From: Photobacterium toruni
GTDB taxonomy: Bacteria; Pseudomonadota; Gammaproteobacteria; Enterobacterales; Vibrionaceae
Direction of reading: 5' to 3'
DNA: 64,000 nucleotides
NCBI RefSeq assembly: GCF_024529955.1
Contig: NZ_AP024854.1
Span: 744,001-808,000 of the forward strand
Shown: piece by piece, positions 19,504-28,806 of the stretch
Numbering within the stretch: position 1 is the stretch's first letter
How the letters are laid out: every line of letters starts with the position of its first letter
Notes under the pieces: model-generated
Database searches by the model: none
Seen by the model: only the letters and a program-made list of their open reading frames with translations
Told to the model about the DNA's origin: nothing
Translations under genes and position numbers: made by a program

Positions 19504-20313
19504 TCAATTGTTGAAGGTTGACCAAATGGGTGCGTGATCTGAGGGTTTTTCTATGCTACGAAGCTCATAATCGATACCGGATTCAATGCAACGATCTGCC
19601 AATGTTGGTGTGGCTAGAATGACATCAATGCGCAGGCCTCTATTATCAACAAAGCCTTTTGAGCGATAATCAAACCACGAAAATTGATCGTCTACTGTTG
19701 GATGCAATTGGCGGAAAGTATCAACAAACCCCCAGTCTAATAATGTTTGTAGCCATTGACGTTCAATGGGTTGAAATGAGCATTTCCCTGTTTTTAACCA
19801 ACGTTTAGCATTGATAGGACCAATACCAATATCTAAATCGATAGGGCTGATATTAATATCACCCATTACGATAAGTTGTTCATCGTTAGTATGTGCGGTG
19901 TTAAGGTAATTCATCAGATCTGTGTAGAATTTTTCTTTCGCAGGAAATTTAGTTTCGTGCTTAACGTTATCACCTTGAGGAAAATAACCGTTCATTATGG
20001 TTATATTGCTGCCATTTTCTTGTTTAAACGTTGCCATTATCATGCGGCGTTGCGCTTCATCATCATCGCTTGGAAAGCCTTTTTGAACGCTAATAGGTTC
20101 TTGTTTACATAACATAGCGACACCGTAATGGGCTTTTTGACCATGAAAGTAGACTTTATAGCCCATTGCCTCGACATCTGCTAACGGAAATGCATCATCA
20201 TGAACTTTAATTTCTTGTAAACCGATAACATCAGGTTGATGCTTATCAATAATAGCTTGAAGTTGATGTAAGCGAGCACGTAGTCCATTGATATTAAATG
20301 ATATTACTTTCAT
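19504..20313 (-). CDS. xthA: Exodeoxyribonuclease III
   Basis: Mg-dependent AP endonuclease and 3'-5' exonuclease in base excision repair. It has 269 residues (268 in E. coli). The start [18 protein letters not shown], metal-binding glutamate in GLQEIKV, the central NGYFPQG, the MGDINISP block with catalytic Asp and Asn, [12 protein letters not shown], and the terminal SDHAPI histidine are all conserved. It is a single gene with its own terminator. Confidence 0.96.
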   Translation of the reverse strand: MKVISFNINGLRARLHQLQAIIDKHQPDVIGLQEIKVHDDAFPLADVEAMGYKVYFHGQKAHYGVAMLCKQEPISVQKGFPSDDDEAQRRMIMATFKQENGSNITIMNGYFPQGDNVKHETKFPAKEKFYTDLMNYLNTAHTNDEQLIVMGDINISPIDLDIGIGPINAKRWLKTGKCSFQPIERQWLQTLLDWGFVDTFRQLHPTVDDQFSWFDYRSKGFVDNRGLRIDVILATPTLADRCIESGIDYELRSIEKPSDHAPIWSTFNN

Positions 20314-20442
20314 TGTTTATTCCGATTAATGTCAGTTTTAATGATGGATAAACAAGGATATTAGCATAGATGAATGATGAGAATCGTGTCTATTTATTGG
20401 AAGAACGCTGGGATAAATTAATATGGGGAGAAGATAATAAGA

Positions 20443-20474
20443 GAAGGCAGCGAGAAAGATAAAGAACTGCCTTC
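20443..20474. repeat. Inverted repeat after SDR gene
   Basis: GAAGGCAG (20443-20450) pairs with CTGCCTTC (20467-20474), 27 bases past the stop of the SDR gene (minus). It is probably its weak terminator; the following T tract on the minus strand is interrupted. Confidence 0.5.
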
Positions 20475-20500
20475 ATGGTGTATATTTATTACTAGCGAAA

Positions 20501-21262
20501 TTAAGCAACGATTTTAGGTTGGCCGTCAGATGCAGTTACACCACCATCAACAGGTAGGTTAACACCATTAACGAAGCTTGCATCATCACTTGCTAAGAAG
20601 CTCATAACAGCTGCTACTTCTTCAGGTTCAGCGGCACGACCAAGTGGAATGCGTTCGTTAAATTTATTACGAATATCATCAGGCCAGCTATTGGTCATAT
20701 TAGTTTTCACAAGGCTTGGGCATACAGAGTTAACACGGACACCTTGTAGGCCAAAATCCAGTGCAAGGACACGAGTTAAGTTAACAATCGCACCTTTTGA
20801 TACGCAGTAGTAAGCTGCACCCCAGTCAGCACCTAAACCCGAAACAGAGGCGTTATTAACAATGCAGCCTTTACTTTCAATTAAGTGAGGCAATGCATAT
20901 TTAGAGCAGTAAATAGCACCATTGATATTTACGCTAGATATTTTTTCCCAATCTTGAATGCTACCGTCCAAAATTGTACCTGGAATATGTACGCCTGCAT
21001 TATTGATTAAGATGTCAATTTTATTGAAGTTCTTAATTGTTTGTTCGATAAGATTTTTTACTTCAGCTTCATTTGAAACATCCGTTTTAACCGATAATGT
21101 TTTACTTGCGTTCAATTCACTATGTACTTTATCTAATGCGTCTTGATAAAGATCAGCAAGCACAACAATAGCACCTTCAGATGCAAAACGGTGTGCTGCA
21201 GCTTTACCCATGCCATTACCAGCGCCTGTAATTATTACAACTTTTCCTTCAAAGCGATTCAT
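20501..21262 (-). CDS. SDR family NAD(P)-dependent oxidoreductase
   Basis: A classical short-chain dehydrogenase/reductase of 253 residues. The cofactor loop is TGAGNGMG (12-19), followed by the DV of the adenine pocket (61-62), NNAG (87-90), catalytic S139, and the Y152-x3-K156 pair (YCVSK). The C-terminus PVDGGVTASDG is usual for FabG-like SDRs. An acidic residue after beta2 (ADLYQ) suggests NAD preference. The substrate cannot be told from sequence. It stands alone, with a CRP-like palindrome 66 bp upstream of the start. Confidence 0.88.
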   Translation of the reverse strand: MNRFEGKVVIITGAGNGMGKAAAHRFASEGAIVVLADLYQDALDKVHSELNASKTLSVKTDVSNEAEVKNLIEQTIKNFNKIDILINNAGVHIPGTILDGSIQDWEKISSVNINGAIYCSKYALPHLIESKGCIVNNASVSGLGADWGAAYYCVSKGAIVNLTRVLALDFGLQGVRVNSVCPSLVKTNMTNSWPDDIRNKFNERIPLGRAAEPEEVAAVMSFLASDDASFVNGVNLPVDGGVTASDGQPKIVA

Positions 21263-21327
21263 GTTTTTGCTCTTATGTCATACAAATAAATAATATTGCG
21301 ATCATAAATAGGCGATGAATCATATTT

Positions 21328-21343
21328 CGTGACATAGATCACT
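21328..21343 (-). promoter_or_regulatory. CRP-like site upstream of SDR gene
   Basis: CGTGACATAGATCACT resembles the CRP consensus TGTGA-N6-TCACA with one mismatch in each half. It is centred about 73 bp before the SDR start. Weak evidence on its own. Confidence 0.35.
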
Positions 21344-21473
21344 TAATTGCTATTACCAATGCAAACAAGTAAATAACTAAATATTATGAAATATAATCTT
21401 AAATAATAATTAATATTTTATTGTTTTTTTACTTAAATATACTTTTTTATGCTGTATTTGTAGGCGTTTTTTA

Positions 21474-23111
21474 TTAAAAACTTTCTTTTTGATCTTTATA
21501 TTGTTGCTGTAGCAGCATAAACCATTCTAATAATGGTGAAGCGAGAGGCATTTTCTTTATTTGTCGTAGACTCGTATTGATATCGGGATGGTGCATTTGT
21601 TGTGTCATCAGTAAGCTATTGATACGGCCAAGATGAGCTTCCGTATTATAAGGATAATCACGCAAAATGGTTTGATAGATACAGTAAGCACGTTGAGGAT
21701 CTGGATCTATTGTTGCTTTTGCGGTGGCTAACTGTTCAATTAACAAGCGAATATTTTCGATAATAAATTTATTCTCTTGAAGTTGATTAAGACGGTGGTG
21801 GCAATGATCATCCAAAACATTTTGCGTCATTATTGTTTGATATGCTTCTTGAATTAATCCCGTTTCTCCAAAATGAATTAATAATGGTAAAGCATCGACT
21901 ATTATCGCCATCGGAGCTTGTGACATTTGGCCAAAATAGTATTTCAAACCATGTAATAAACGGCGTTTTGCTTTTAAAGGATGCTTATTGGTTGCGGCAA
22001 ACCTAGCTAAGGTAATATGGCGAAATGCAGTGAGAATTATTTTTTGATGTCGAGTCAGTCGTCGGCGTGCTTGCTGATGGAGTTTTGTAAGCTGTTTGAT
22101 TAATTGTTGTTGGCGCTGTGGGGATAGCTGTTGGCTATGAAGTTGTTCAAATAACGTCGTAAATTGAGCAAATTGAATGATCCAATCATTATCAATTAGC
22201 GGTAAATGCGTTACCAGTATTTTACCTGTTTTCATAAATAAAGATGGATCGTTGGTTTTTACTGCTAATTGAGCGGTCAGTAATGAACGATGACTGATGC
22301 TTGGGGTAAGTCTTAGTGCTTGGTAGGCAATGTCTTTTGCTGCATTTGATTGATGCTGTTGCTGTAATAAAACAGCTAATTCATCATAAGCTTCAACAAA
22401 TAAGGGAACTTGTTTAATTAATATTTGTAATTGTTGAATCGCAGCGACATCATCACCTTGTTTATGCATTAATTGAGCTTTACGTAGTATTAATTTGTGA
22501 TGCTGGCTACGTTCACTAAATAACGTTAATAACTGTTGTGCTTGTATCCAATCTTGTTGGTCGATCAATAAATCAAGTAATATAATTTCAATATCAATAT
22601 TGTGACCATGCAACTGTAATAACTGCCGACATAATGAAATAGCCGTCGAAATGTGCTTATTTTCTAGGGCGATATAAATCGGCTTACGCTTTAAACAAGC
22701 TTGATAAACCGTCACGATACGTTGTTTTAATATGCCTATATTGAGTGGTTTACTCAAAAAACTATCGGCATCCATACTTATCGAGGTCACAATGACTTCA
22801 GGAGTACGATCGCCTGAAATAAAAATAATGCCACAATATGAACTGATACAGTTTTTTTTTCTCATAACAGTGAGAAGTTCACTACCGCTAAGTTGTGGAT
22901 CAAGGTGAAAATCAATTAGGATCAAATCATAAGCTGTGGTTTTACAAAGTTGTAAGGCATTCTTGCAGTTAGTTGCAATATCAATCGTAGTAAGATCAAT
23001 ACTGTGAAGAATATTTTGGATCAGTAATGCAGAAGAAAGCTGATCATCAATAATCAAAACTTTCACATGTTGCCAATCGATAATATGAGTAAAAGGCGAG
23101 ACTTCTGCCAT
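21474..23111 (-). CDS. Response regulator with TPR output
   Basis: A 545-residue protein with an N-terminal receiver (about 15-135: D22/D23, phosphoacceptor D67 in LIDFHLD, K121 in FLSKPL) joined to a long helical region made of tetratricopeptide-like repeats (about 140-545), very rich in glutamine and leucine. It has no DNA-binding or enzymatic domain, so output is probably by protein-protein contact. No partner kinase is adjacent, unlike the sensor/regulator pair at 7.7-11.4 kb. Similar REC-TPR proteins occur in Vibrionaceae, but I know of no settled role. Confidence 0.85.
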   Translation of the reverse strand: MAEVSPFTHIIDWQHVKVLIIDDQLSSALLIQNILHSIDLTTIDIATNCKNALQLCKTTAYDLILIDFHLDPQLSGSELLTVMRKKNCISSYCGIIFISGDRTPEVIVTSISMDADSFLSKPLNIGILKQRIVTVYQACLKRKPIYIALENKHISTAISLCRQLLQLHGHNIDIEIILLDLLIDQQDWIQAQQLLTLFSERSQHHKLILRKAQLMHKQGDDVAAIQQLQILIKQVPLFVEAYDELAVLLQQQHQSNAAKDIAYQALRLTPSISHRSLLTAQLAVKTNDPSLFMKTGKILVTHLPLIDNDWIIQFAQFTTLFEQLHSQQLSPQRQQQLIKQLTKLHQQARRRLTRHQKIILTAFRHITLARFAATNKHPLKAKRRLLHGLKYYFGQMSQAPMAIIVDALPLLIHFGETGLIQEAYQTIMTQNVLDDHCHHRLNQLQENKFIIENIRLLIEQLATAKATIDPDPQRAYCIYQTILRDYPYNTEAHLGRINSLLMTQQMHHPDINTSLRQIKKMPLASPLLEWFMLLQQQYKDQKESF

Positions 23112-23208
23112 AACGATCCCTGTTCAAAGTAAATAACTATATGCAGTATGGCACATATCTATACGTTAGTTTGCTTAGTTGATCGTTTGATGTCATTTAT
23201 TTTTGATA

Positions 23209-23237
23209 TAAAAAAACCAGCTGCAAGGCAGCTGGTT
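23209..23237 (-). terminator. Terminator of the tRNA-Tyr operon
   Basis: AACCAGCTGC (23215-23224) pairs with GCAGCTGGTT (23228-23237) around a 3-base loop, with eight A on the left. It lies 6 bases past the CCA of the last tRNA. Confidence 0.9.
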
Positions 23238-23243
23238 GAATGA

Positions 23244-23328
23244 TGGTGGTGGGAGAAGGATTCGAACCTTCGAAGGCAGTGCCGGCAGATTTACAATCTG
23301 CTCCCTTTGGCCACTCGGGAATCCCACC
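23244..23328 (-). tRNA. tRNA-Tyr(GTA), copy 1 (type A)
   Basis: An 85-nt tyrosine tRNA with CCA encoded. The anticodon loop TTGTAAA (anticodon GTA) sits on a GCAGA/TCTGC stem; the long variable arm is typical of bacterial tRNA-Tyr, and the T loop is GGTTCGAATCC. The acceptor is GGTGGGA/TCCCACC (type A). This is the promoter-distal gene, followed by the operon terminator. Confidence 0.97.
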
Positions 23329-23359
23329 ACTGGATGTTGCTATAGTTATTCATTACTAG

Positions 23360-23385
23360 GGTAATTAAAGGCCACTTTAACTACC
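23360..23385 (-). repeat. Spacer hairpin between tRNA copies
   Basis: An 11-bp stem with a TGGC loop on the minus strand (GGTAGTTAAAG with CTTTAATTACC, one G-U pair). Equivalent hairpins lie at 23535-23560, 23709-23734, 23884-23909 and 24058-24083, so every spacer has one. It may guide processing of the polycistronic tRNA transcript. Confidence 0.6.
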
Positions 23386-23418
23386 GAAAAACTGTGATAA
23401 AACAATTTTTCAAAATGA

Positions 23419-23503
23419 TGGTGGTGGGGGAAGGATTCGAACCTTCGAAGGCAGTGCCGGCAGATTTACAATCTGCTCCCTTTGGCCACTCGGGAACCCC
23501 ACC
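23419..23503 (-). tRNA. tRNA-Tyr(GTA), copy 2 (type B)
   Basis: An 85-nt tRNA-Tyr like copy 1 but with acceptor GGTGGGG/CCCCACC: position 7 and its partner have both changed, keeping the pair. Anticodon GTA, CCA encoded. Confidence 0.97.
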
Positions 23504-23592
23504 ACGGGGTATTACTGTAATTATTCATTACTAGGGTAATTAAAGACCACTTCAATTACCGAAAAGTTATTATTAACAACTTTTCAAAATGA

Positions 23593-23677
23593 TGGTGGTG
23601 GGAGAAGGATTCGAACCTTCGAAGGCAGTGCCGGCAGATTTACAATCTGCTCCCTTTGGCCACTCGGGAATCCCACC
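23593..23677 (-). tRNA. tRNA-Tyr(GTA), copy 3 (type A)
   Basis: Identical to copy 1 across the tRNA. It begins the second 349-bp repeat unit counted from the terminator. Confidence 0.97.
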
Positions 23678-23767
23678 ACGGGATGTTGCTATAGTTATTT
23701 ATTACTAGGGTAATTAAAGGCCACTTTAACTACCGAAAAACTGTGATAAAACAATTTTTCAAAATGA

Positions 23768-23852
23768 TGGTGGTGGGGGAAGGATTCGAACCTTCGAAGG
23801 CAGTGCCGGCAGATTTACAATCTGCTCCCTTTGGCCACTCGGGAACCCCACC
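23768..23852 (-). tRNA. tRNA-Tyr(GTA), copy 4 (type B)
   Basis: Same sequence as copy 2, at an exact 349-bp distance from it. Confidence 0.97.
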
Positions 23853-23941
23853 ACGGGGTATTACTGTAATTATTCATTACTAGGGTAATTAAAGACCACT
23901 TCAATTACCGAAAAGTTATTATTAACAACTTTTCAAAATGA

Positions 23942-24026
23942 TGGTGGTGGGAGAAGGATTCGAACCTTCGAAGGCAGTGCCGGCAGATTTACAATCTGCT
24001 CCCTTTGGCCACTCGGGAATCCCACC
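23942..24026 (-). tRNA. tRNA-Tyr(GTA), copy 5 (type A)
   Basis: Same sequence as copies 1 and 3; the following spacer is identical to that after copy 3. Confidence 0.97.
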
Positions 24027-24116
24027 ACGGGATGTTGCTATAGTTATTTATTACTAGGGTAATTAAAGGCCACTTTAACTACCGAAAAACTGTGATAAAA
24101 CAATTTTTCAAAATGA

Positions 24117-24201
24117 TGGTGGTGGGGGAAGGATTCGAACCTTCGAAGGCAGTGCCGGCAGATTTACAATCTGCTCCCTTTGGCCACTCGGGAACCCCAC
24201 C
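24117..24201 (-). tRNA. tRNA-Tyr(GTA), copy 6 (type B)
   Basis: Promoter-proximal copy, same sequence as copies 2 and 4. The leader and promoter lie immediately to its right. Confidence 0.97.
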
Positions 24202-24216
24202 ACAAGTGCGGAGCGG

Positions 24217-24244
24217 ATAATAACAAACATTTCAGCGCTGTAAA
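24217..24244 (-). promoter_or_regulatory. Promoter of the tRNA-Tyr operon
   Basis: On the minus strand TTTACA (24244-24239) and TATTAT (24222-24217) are 16 bp apart, followed by a G+C-rich discriminator (CCGCTCCGC). This is the pattern of stringently controlled stable-RNA promoters. The tRNA 5' end lies about 16 bases past the -10 box. Confidence 0.7.
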
Positions 24245-24383
24245 CCTTTTTTATCATTATTGTTGAGTACTTGCTTGATTTTTCATCAGTAAGCTAATTT
24301 TTGCTTAACTTTACATTTCTTGACGTTATTCATCCTTTAGTTCAGATACTATTCGGCTAGGATTTTTATGATGGTTTTAATAA

Positions 24384-25457
24384 ATGAAAAAAATGGTCGT
24401 AGCAGTATTAGTTGCAGCAGTATTATCCGGCGGTTACTTTTATTTTCAAGGAACGTCACATGCTGCGCAAGATAAATCATCGCTCGCGCAATCGTCACGT
24501 GTAGTGGCAGTAACAACGGGGGAGGTTAGCTCCTTAGCGGTTGCTCAATCACTATCATTAGTGGGTAAATTACAAGCTGAACATGCCGTTAATGTCGCTG
24601 CAGAAGTTGCCGCTAAAATTAAAAAAATTGTTGTTCCTGTAAACAGTACGGTAACTAAAGGGCAATTATTAATTCAACTTGATGATGATAAAGCTGTTGC
24701 TGCTTATGATGAAGCGTTGGCATACCGTAATGACGAAAAGCGCAAATTGACTGAATTTCAGCGTTTATTAGTTCGTGGTGCGATTACCAAAACTGAAATT
24801 GATGCTCAAGCTGCCAGTGTCAGTATTGCCAATGCTCGTTTGAAAGCCGCATTAGCAAACCTTAATGATCACGCTATTCGTGCACCCTTTAATGGCACTG
24901 TAGGATTATATGATTTTAGTCCTGGTCATATGGTAGCGGCAGGCGGTGTATTATTTAATTTTGATGATCTTTCTTCTATGCGTCTGGATATTGAAGTACC
25001 AGAGCAATATATCTCCTTCTTAAAGGTTGGCATTAAAGTTACCGCAAAAAGCCAAGCGTGGGGTGATCGTGCTTTTAGTGGCGAAATTCAAGCCATTGAT
25101 TCACGCGTTCAACCTGATTCATTAAATATTAAAGTGCGCGTTGTATTTAAAAATAAAGATAATGCTTTAAAGCCGGGTATGTTACTTGCCGCTGAGCTTG
25201 ATTTTATTCCGCAACAACAAGCGATTATTCCCGTACAAGCATTAGAATATTCTGGTACTAAGCGTTATGTCTATGTTGTTGACGACCAACAAAAAGTACA
25301 TCGCACATTAGTTGAGCTTGGCGAGCGAATTGATAATAACGTGGTGATTAAAAAAGGCTTAACAACAGGCGAGCGAATTGTTGTACAAGGGCTAGTTAAC
25401 ATGCGCGACGGTATTATTATTAAAGACATTACTTCAACTGTTGGAGTAACGAGCTAA
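24384..25457 (+). CDS. RND efflux membrane fusion protein
   Basis: Periplasmic adaptor that links an inner-membrane RND pump with an outer-membrane channel. It has 357 residues with an N-terminal signal/anchor (MKKMVVAVLVAAVLSGGYFY), the first lipoyl half (VAAEVAAKIKKIVVPVNSTVTKGQLL), a short coiled-coil hairpin (about 105-150), the second lipoyl half with IRAPFNGTVGLYDFSPG, then beta-barrel and membrane-proximal domains. Its stop overlaps the pump start by one base (TAATG), so the two are translationally coupled. No TolC-like gene is adjacent; the pump probably uses a shared channel. Confidence 0.93.
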   Translation: MKKMVVAVLVAAVLSGGYFYFQGTSHAAQDKSSLAQSSRVVAVTTGEVSSLAVAQSLSLVGKLQAEHAVNVAAEVAAKIKKIVVPVNSTVTKGQLLIQLDDDKAVAAYDEALAYRNDEKRKLTEFQRLLVRGAITKTEIDAQAASVSIANARLKAALANLNDHAIRAPFNGTVGLYDFSPGHMVAAGGVLFNFDDLSSMRLDIEVPEQYISFLKVGIKVTAKSQAWGDRAFSGEIQAIDSRVQPDSLNIKVRVVFKNKDNALKPGMLLAAELDFIPQQQAIIPVQALEYSGTKRYVYVVDDQQKVHRTLVELGERIDNNVVIKKGLTTGERIVVQGLVNMRDGIIIKDITSTVGVTS

Positions 25458-28400
25458 TGTGGTTATCTGATATATCTGTTAAACGCCCCGTTGTCGCTAT
25501 TGTATTAAGTTTGTTGTTGTGTGTATTTGGTATTGTTTCATTTTCTAAGCTCGCTGTTCGTGAAATGCCGGATGTTGAAAGTCCCGTTGTTACTATTATG
25601 ACAACCTATAGCGGCACATCTGCAACAGTAATGGAAAGCCAAATTACCACACCAATAGAAGATGAGTTATCTGGCATCAGTGGTATCGAAAATATTACGT
25701 CAATTACTCGTAATGGTATGTCGCGGATCACCGTCGAATTTAATATGGACTGGGATCTTACCGAAGGCGTGAGTGATATTCGAGATGCAGTTGCTCGTGC
25801 GCAACGTCGTCTTCCTGATGATGCCAATGATCCGATTGTATCGAAAGATAATGGTTCGGGTGAGCCTGCGATTTATATTAATTTATCGTCATCTGAAATG
25901 GATCGAACTCAATTAACAGATTACGCTCAGCGAGTATTAGAAGATCGTTTTAGTCTGTTAAATGGCGTTAGTTCAGTCAGCCTCAGTGGCGGATTGTACA
26001 AAGTCATGTATGTAAAATTACAACCAGTATTAATGGCTGGGCGAGGTGTAACTACCAAAGACATTGTAAACGCATTAAATGATGAAAATGTTGAATTACC
26101 TGGTGGTGAAGTCCGTAATGATCAAACAGTAATGTCAGTCCGTACTGCGCGACTTTATCAAACCGTTGATGATTTTAAATATTTAGTGATCCGCACAACA
26201 GAGGCTGGTACACCTATTTATTTAAAAGATGTCGCTGAGGTTACTATTGGCGCTGAAAATGAAAAATCAACGTTTAAAAGTAATGGTGTCGTCAATTTAA
26301 GCTTAGGCATTGTCACTATGTCTGATGCTAATCCACTTGATGTCGCTAAAGAAGTACGTGCAGAAGTTGCTAAGATGCAACAGTTTTTACCGCAAGGTGC
26401 TTCATTGACGGTTGATTATGATGCTACGGTATTTATTGAGCGTTCAATTAATGAAGTTTATAGCACTCTATTAGTGACTGGCGCGCTGGTTATTTTGGTG
26501 TTGTATATTTTTATTGGTCAAGTACGCGCAACCTTGATCCCCGCTGTTACCGTACCTGTTTCATTAATTTCAGCATTTATTACCGCTTATTTCTTTGGTT
26601 TTTCAATTAATTTGCTGACTCTGATGGCGTTAATTTTGGCGATTGGATTGGTGGTCGATGATGCCATTGTGGTGGTTGAAAATGTTTTCCACCATTTGCA
26701 ACGTGGAGAATCACCGTTACTTGCGGCCTATAAAGGTACGCGTGAAGTTGGATTTGCGGTTATTGCGACCACCGCAGTGTTGGTGATGGTGTTTTTACCG
26801 ATCTCGTTTATGGAAGGCATGGTAGGGCGGTTATTTACTGAGTTTTCAGTGTTATTAGCAATGTCAGTGATTTTTTCATCACTTATCGCATTAACGTTAA
26901 CCCCTGTTATGTGCAGTAAATTACTTAAAGCCAATGTAAAGCCAAATCGGTTTAACCTGTGGGTGAATCGTCAGTTTGAACAATTAGAAAATGGTTACCG
27001 TCGTATTGTAACGGTAGCGGTGAAAAAACGTTTCGTGGCACCATTAGTCGTATTTGGCTGTATTGCTGCTAGTGCTGGATTAATGAAAGTGATCCCTGCC
27101 CAACTCGCACCCCAAGAAGATCGTGGGGTATTGTTTGCATTTGTGAAAGGCGCAGAAGGCACCAGTTATAACCGTATGATTGGCAACATGGATCAAGTTG
27201 AAGCGCGATTATTACCGTTACTGGGTAAAGGTGTATTGAAATCTGTCAGTATTCAATCGCCAGCATTTGGTGGTCGAGCAGGAGATCAAACCGGCTTTGT
27301 GATCATGCAACTAGAAGATTGGAATGATCGTTCTGTGAATGCGCAACAGGCGTTGGGGATGATCAGTAAAACTCTGGCTGGTATTCCTGATGTACGGGTA
27401 ATGCCGATGATGCCAGGTTTTCGTGGCGGATCATCTGAACCTGTACAATTTGTATTAGGCGGTGCGGATTATCAAGAATTGTTCACATGGGCGACGAAGC
27501 TAAAACATATTGCTGAAGATAGTCCGTTAATGGAAGGGGTTGATTTAGATTATGCAGAAACAACCCCTGAGTTATTGGTGAATGTTAATCGTGAGCGTGC
27601 GGCTGAATTAGGCATTCCTGTGACTGAAATAGCCGAAACATTAGAGGTGATGCTGGGTGGGCGCAGTGAAACAACCTTTGTTGAGCGTGGGGAAGAATAT
27701 GATGTTTATCTACGTGGTGACGAAAATAGCTTTAATAGTTCAACCGATCTTAGTCAGATTTATCTACGGGCGAAAAATGGCAATCTAGTTACATTAGATA
27801 CCGTGGCATCTATTGATGAAGTGGCATCTGCACAGAAGTTAAGTCATAACCAAAAACAGAAATCAATCACGCTAAAAGCGAGTCTTTCTGATGGTTATAC
27901 TTTAGGTGAAGCACTTGATTTTCTTGATCAACAAGCGATTGAACGCTTACCGTCAGATATTTCGATTAATTACGCTGGCGAATCACAAGACTTTAGAGAT
28001 AACCAAAGCAGTATTGCAATGGTGTTTGGCTTAGCGTTATTAGTCGCTTATTTAGTACTTGCGGCGCAGTTTGAAAGCTTCGTTAACCCGCTGGTGGTAA
28101 TGTTAACCGTACCAATGGGGATCTTTGGTGGCTTAGCTGGACTATGGATAATGGGACAAGGGCTCAATATTTATAGTCAAATCGGGATGATCATGTTGAT
28201 TGGTATGGTAACCAAAAATGGTATTTTGATCGTTGAGTTTGCTAACCAGTTGCGTGACAAAGGCATTGAGTTTGAACAAGCGATTGTTGATGCTTCGGTG
28301 CGTCGTTTACGACCGATTTTAATGACGGCGTTTACCACGTTGTTTGGTGCTTTACCGTTAATATTATCAACAGGCGCCGGGGCTGAGAGTCGTATCGCGG

Positions 28401-28582
28401 TAGGTACAGTGGTGTTTTTTGGAATGGCATTTGCAACGTTAGTGACACTATTAGTGATCCCTGCGATGTACCGCTTGTTATCAGCTAAAACAAAATCACC
28501 AGGTTATATTGAGGCGCAATTAGAAAAAGAATTGCAGCATGATTATATTGGCCGTATCAGTCACGGTGATTTGCCTAAATAA
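25457..28582 (+). CDS. RND efflux pump permease
   Basis: Inner-membrane proton-driven exporter of the HAE1/AcrB superfamily, 1041 residues. It has twelve predicted membrane helices with two large periplasmic loops after TM1 and TM7. The proton-relay aspartate pair is in GLVVDDAIVVVENV (D401/D402), the FMEGMVGRLF motif follows, and the TM11-12 region has GMVTKNGILIVEFANQ. The start MWLSDISVKRPVVA is typical. It is coupled to the adaptor gene. Substrates cannot be predicted; it is closer in feel to the MexF/VexF-type branch than to AcrB, by eye only. Confidence 0.94.
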   Translation: MWLSDISVKRPVVAIVLSLLLCVFGIVSFSKLAVREMPDVESPVVTIMTTYSGTSATVMESQITTPIEDELSGISGIENITSITRNGMSRITVEFNMDWDLTEGVSDIRDAVARAQRRLPDDANDPIVSKDNGSGEPAIYINLSSSEMDRTQLTDYAQRVLEDRFSLLNGVSSVSLSGGLYKVMYVKLQPVLMAGRGVTTKDIVNALNDENVELPGGEVRNDQTVMSVRTARLYQTVDDFKYLVIRTTEAGTPIYLKDVAEVTIGAENEKSTFKSNGVVNLSLGIVTMSDANPLDVAKEVRAEVAKMQQFLPQGASLTVDYDATVFIERSINEVYSTLLVTGALVILVLYIFIGQVRATLIPAVTVPVSLISAFITAYFFGFSINLLTLMALILAIGLVVDDAIVVVENVFHHLQRGESPLLAAYKGTREVGFAVIATTAVLVMVFLPISFMEGMVGRLFTEFSVLLAMSVIFSSLIALTLTPVMCSKLLKANVKPNRFNLWVNRQFEQLENGYRRIVTVAVKKRFVAPLVVFGCIAASAGLMKVIPAQLAPQEDRGVLFAFVKGAEGTSYNRMIGNMDQVEARLLPLLGKGVLKSVSIQSPAFGGRAGDQTGFVIMQLEDWNDRSVNAQQALGMISKTLAGIPDVRVMPMMPGFRGGSSEPVQFVLGGADYQELFTWATKLKHIAEDSPLMEGVDLDYAETTPELLVNVNRERAAELGIPVTEIAETLEVMLGGRSETTFVERGEEYDVYLRGDENSFNSSTDLSQIYLRAKNGNLVTLDTVASIDEVASAQKLSHNQKQKSITLKASLSDGYTLGEALDFLDQQAIERLPSDISINYAGESQDFRDNQSSIAMVFGLALLVAYLVLAAQFESFVNPLVVMLTVPMGIFGGLAGLWIMGQGLNIYSQIGMIMLIGMVTKNGILIVEFANQLRDKGIEFEQAIVDASVRRLRPILMTAFTTLFGALPLILSTGAGAESRIAVGTVVFFGMAFATLVTLLVIPAMYRLLSAKTKSPGYIEAQLEKELQHDYIGRISHGDLPK

Positions 28583-28806
28583 AGGTATTTAAGGGACGAG
28601 GGTAAGGTGTCGAGGATGCTGAATATATTTTTATTTGGTGCCAGAACATCAACGCCCTTTGTCCTTTACCTAACAGCTTTGCATCAAAACTACCTCTTTA
28701 ATCGACAATCAGTTAAACTCCCCCTCATAACAACTATCGAGCAAGTAAACTACAATTAAGTGGTTTATTGCCCTGATCGACCTAAAGCCCTTTATAGAAG
28801 AAAAAC

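Larger units (their letters stand above)
23244..24201 (-). repeat. 349-bp tandem unit carrying two tRNA-Tyr genes, three copies
   Basis: The array repeats as [type A tRNA + spacer A + type B tRNA + spacer B], with start-to-start distances 175, 174, 175, 174, 175. Two of the three A spacers are identical and the third differs at about two positions; both complete B spacers are identical. This indicates recent unequal duplication of a two-gene unit. Confidence 0.9.
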
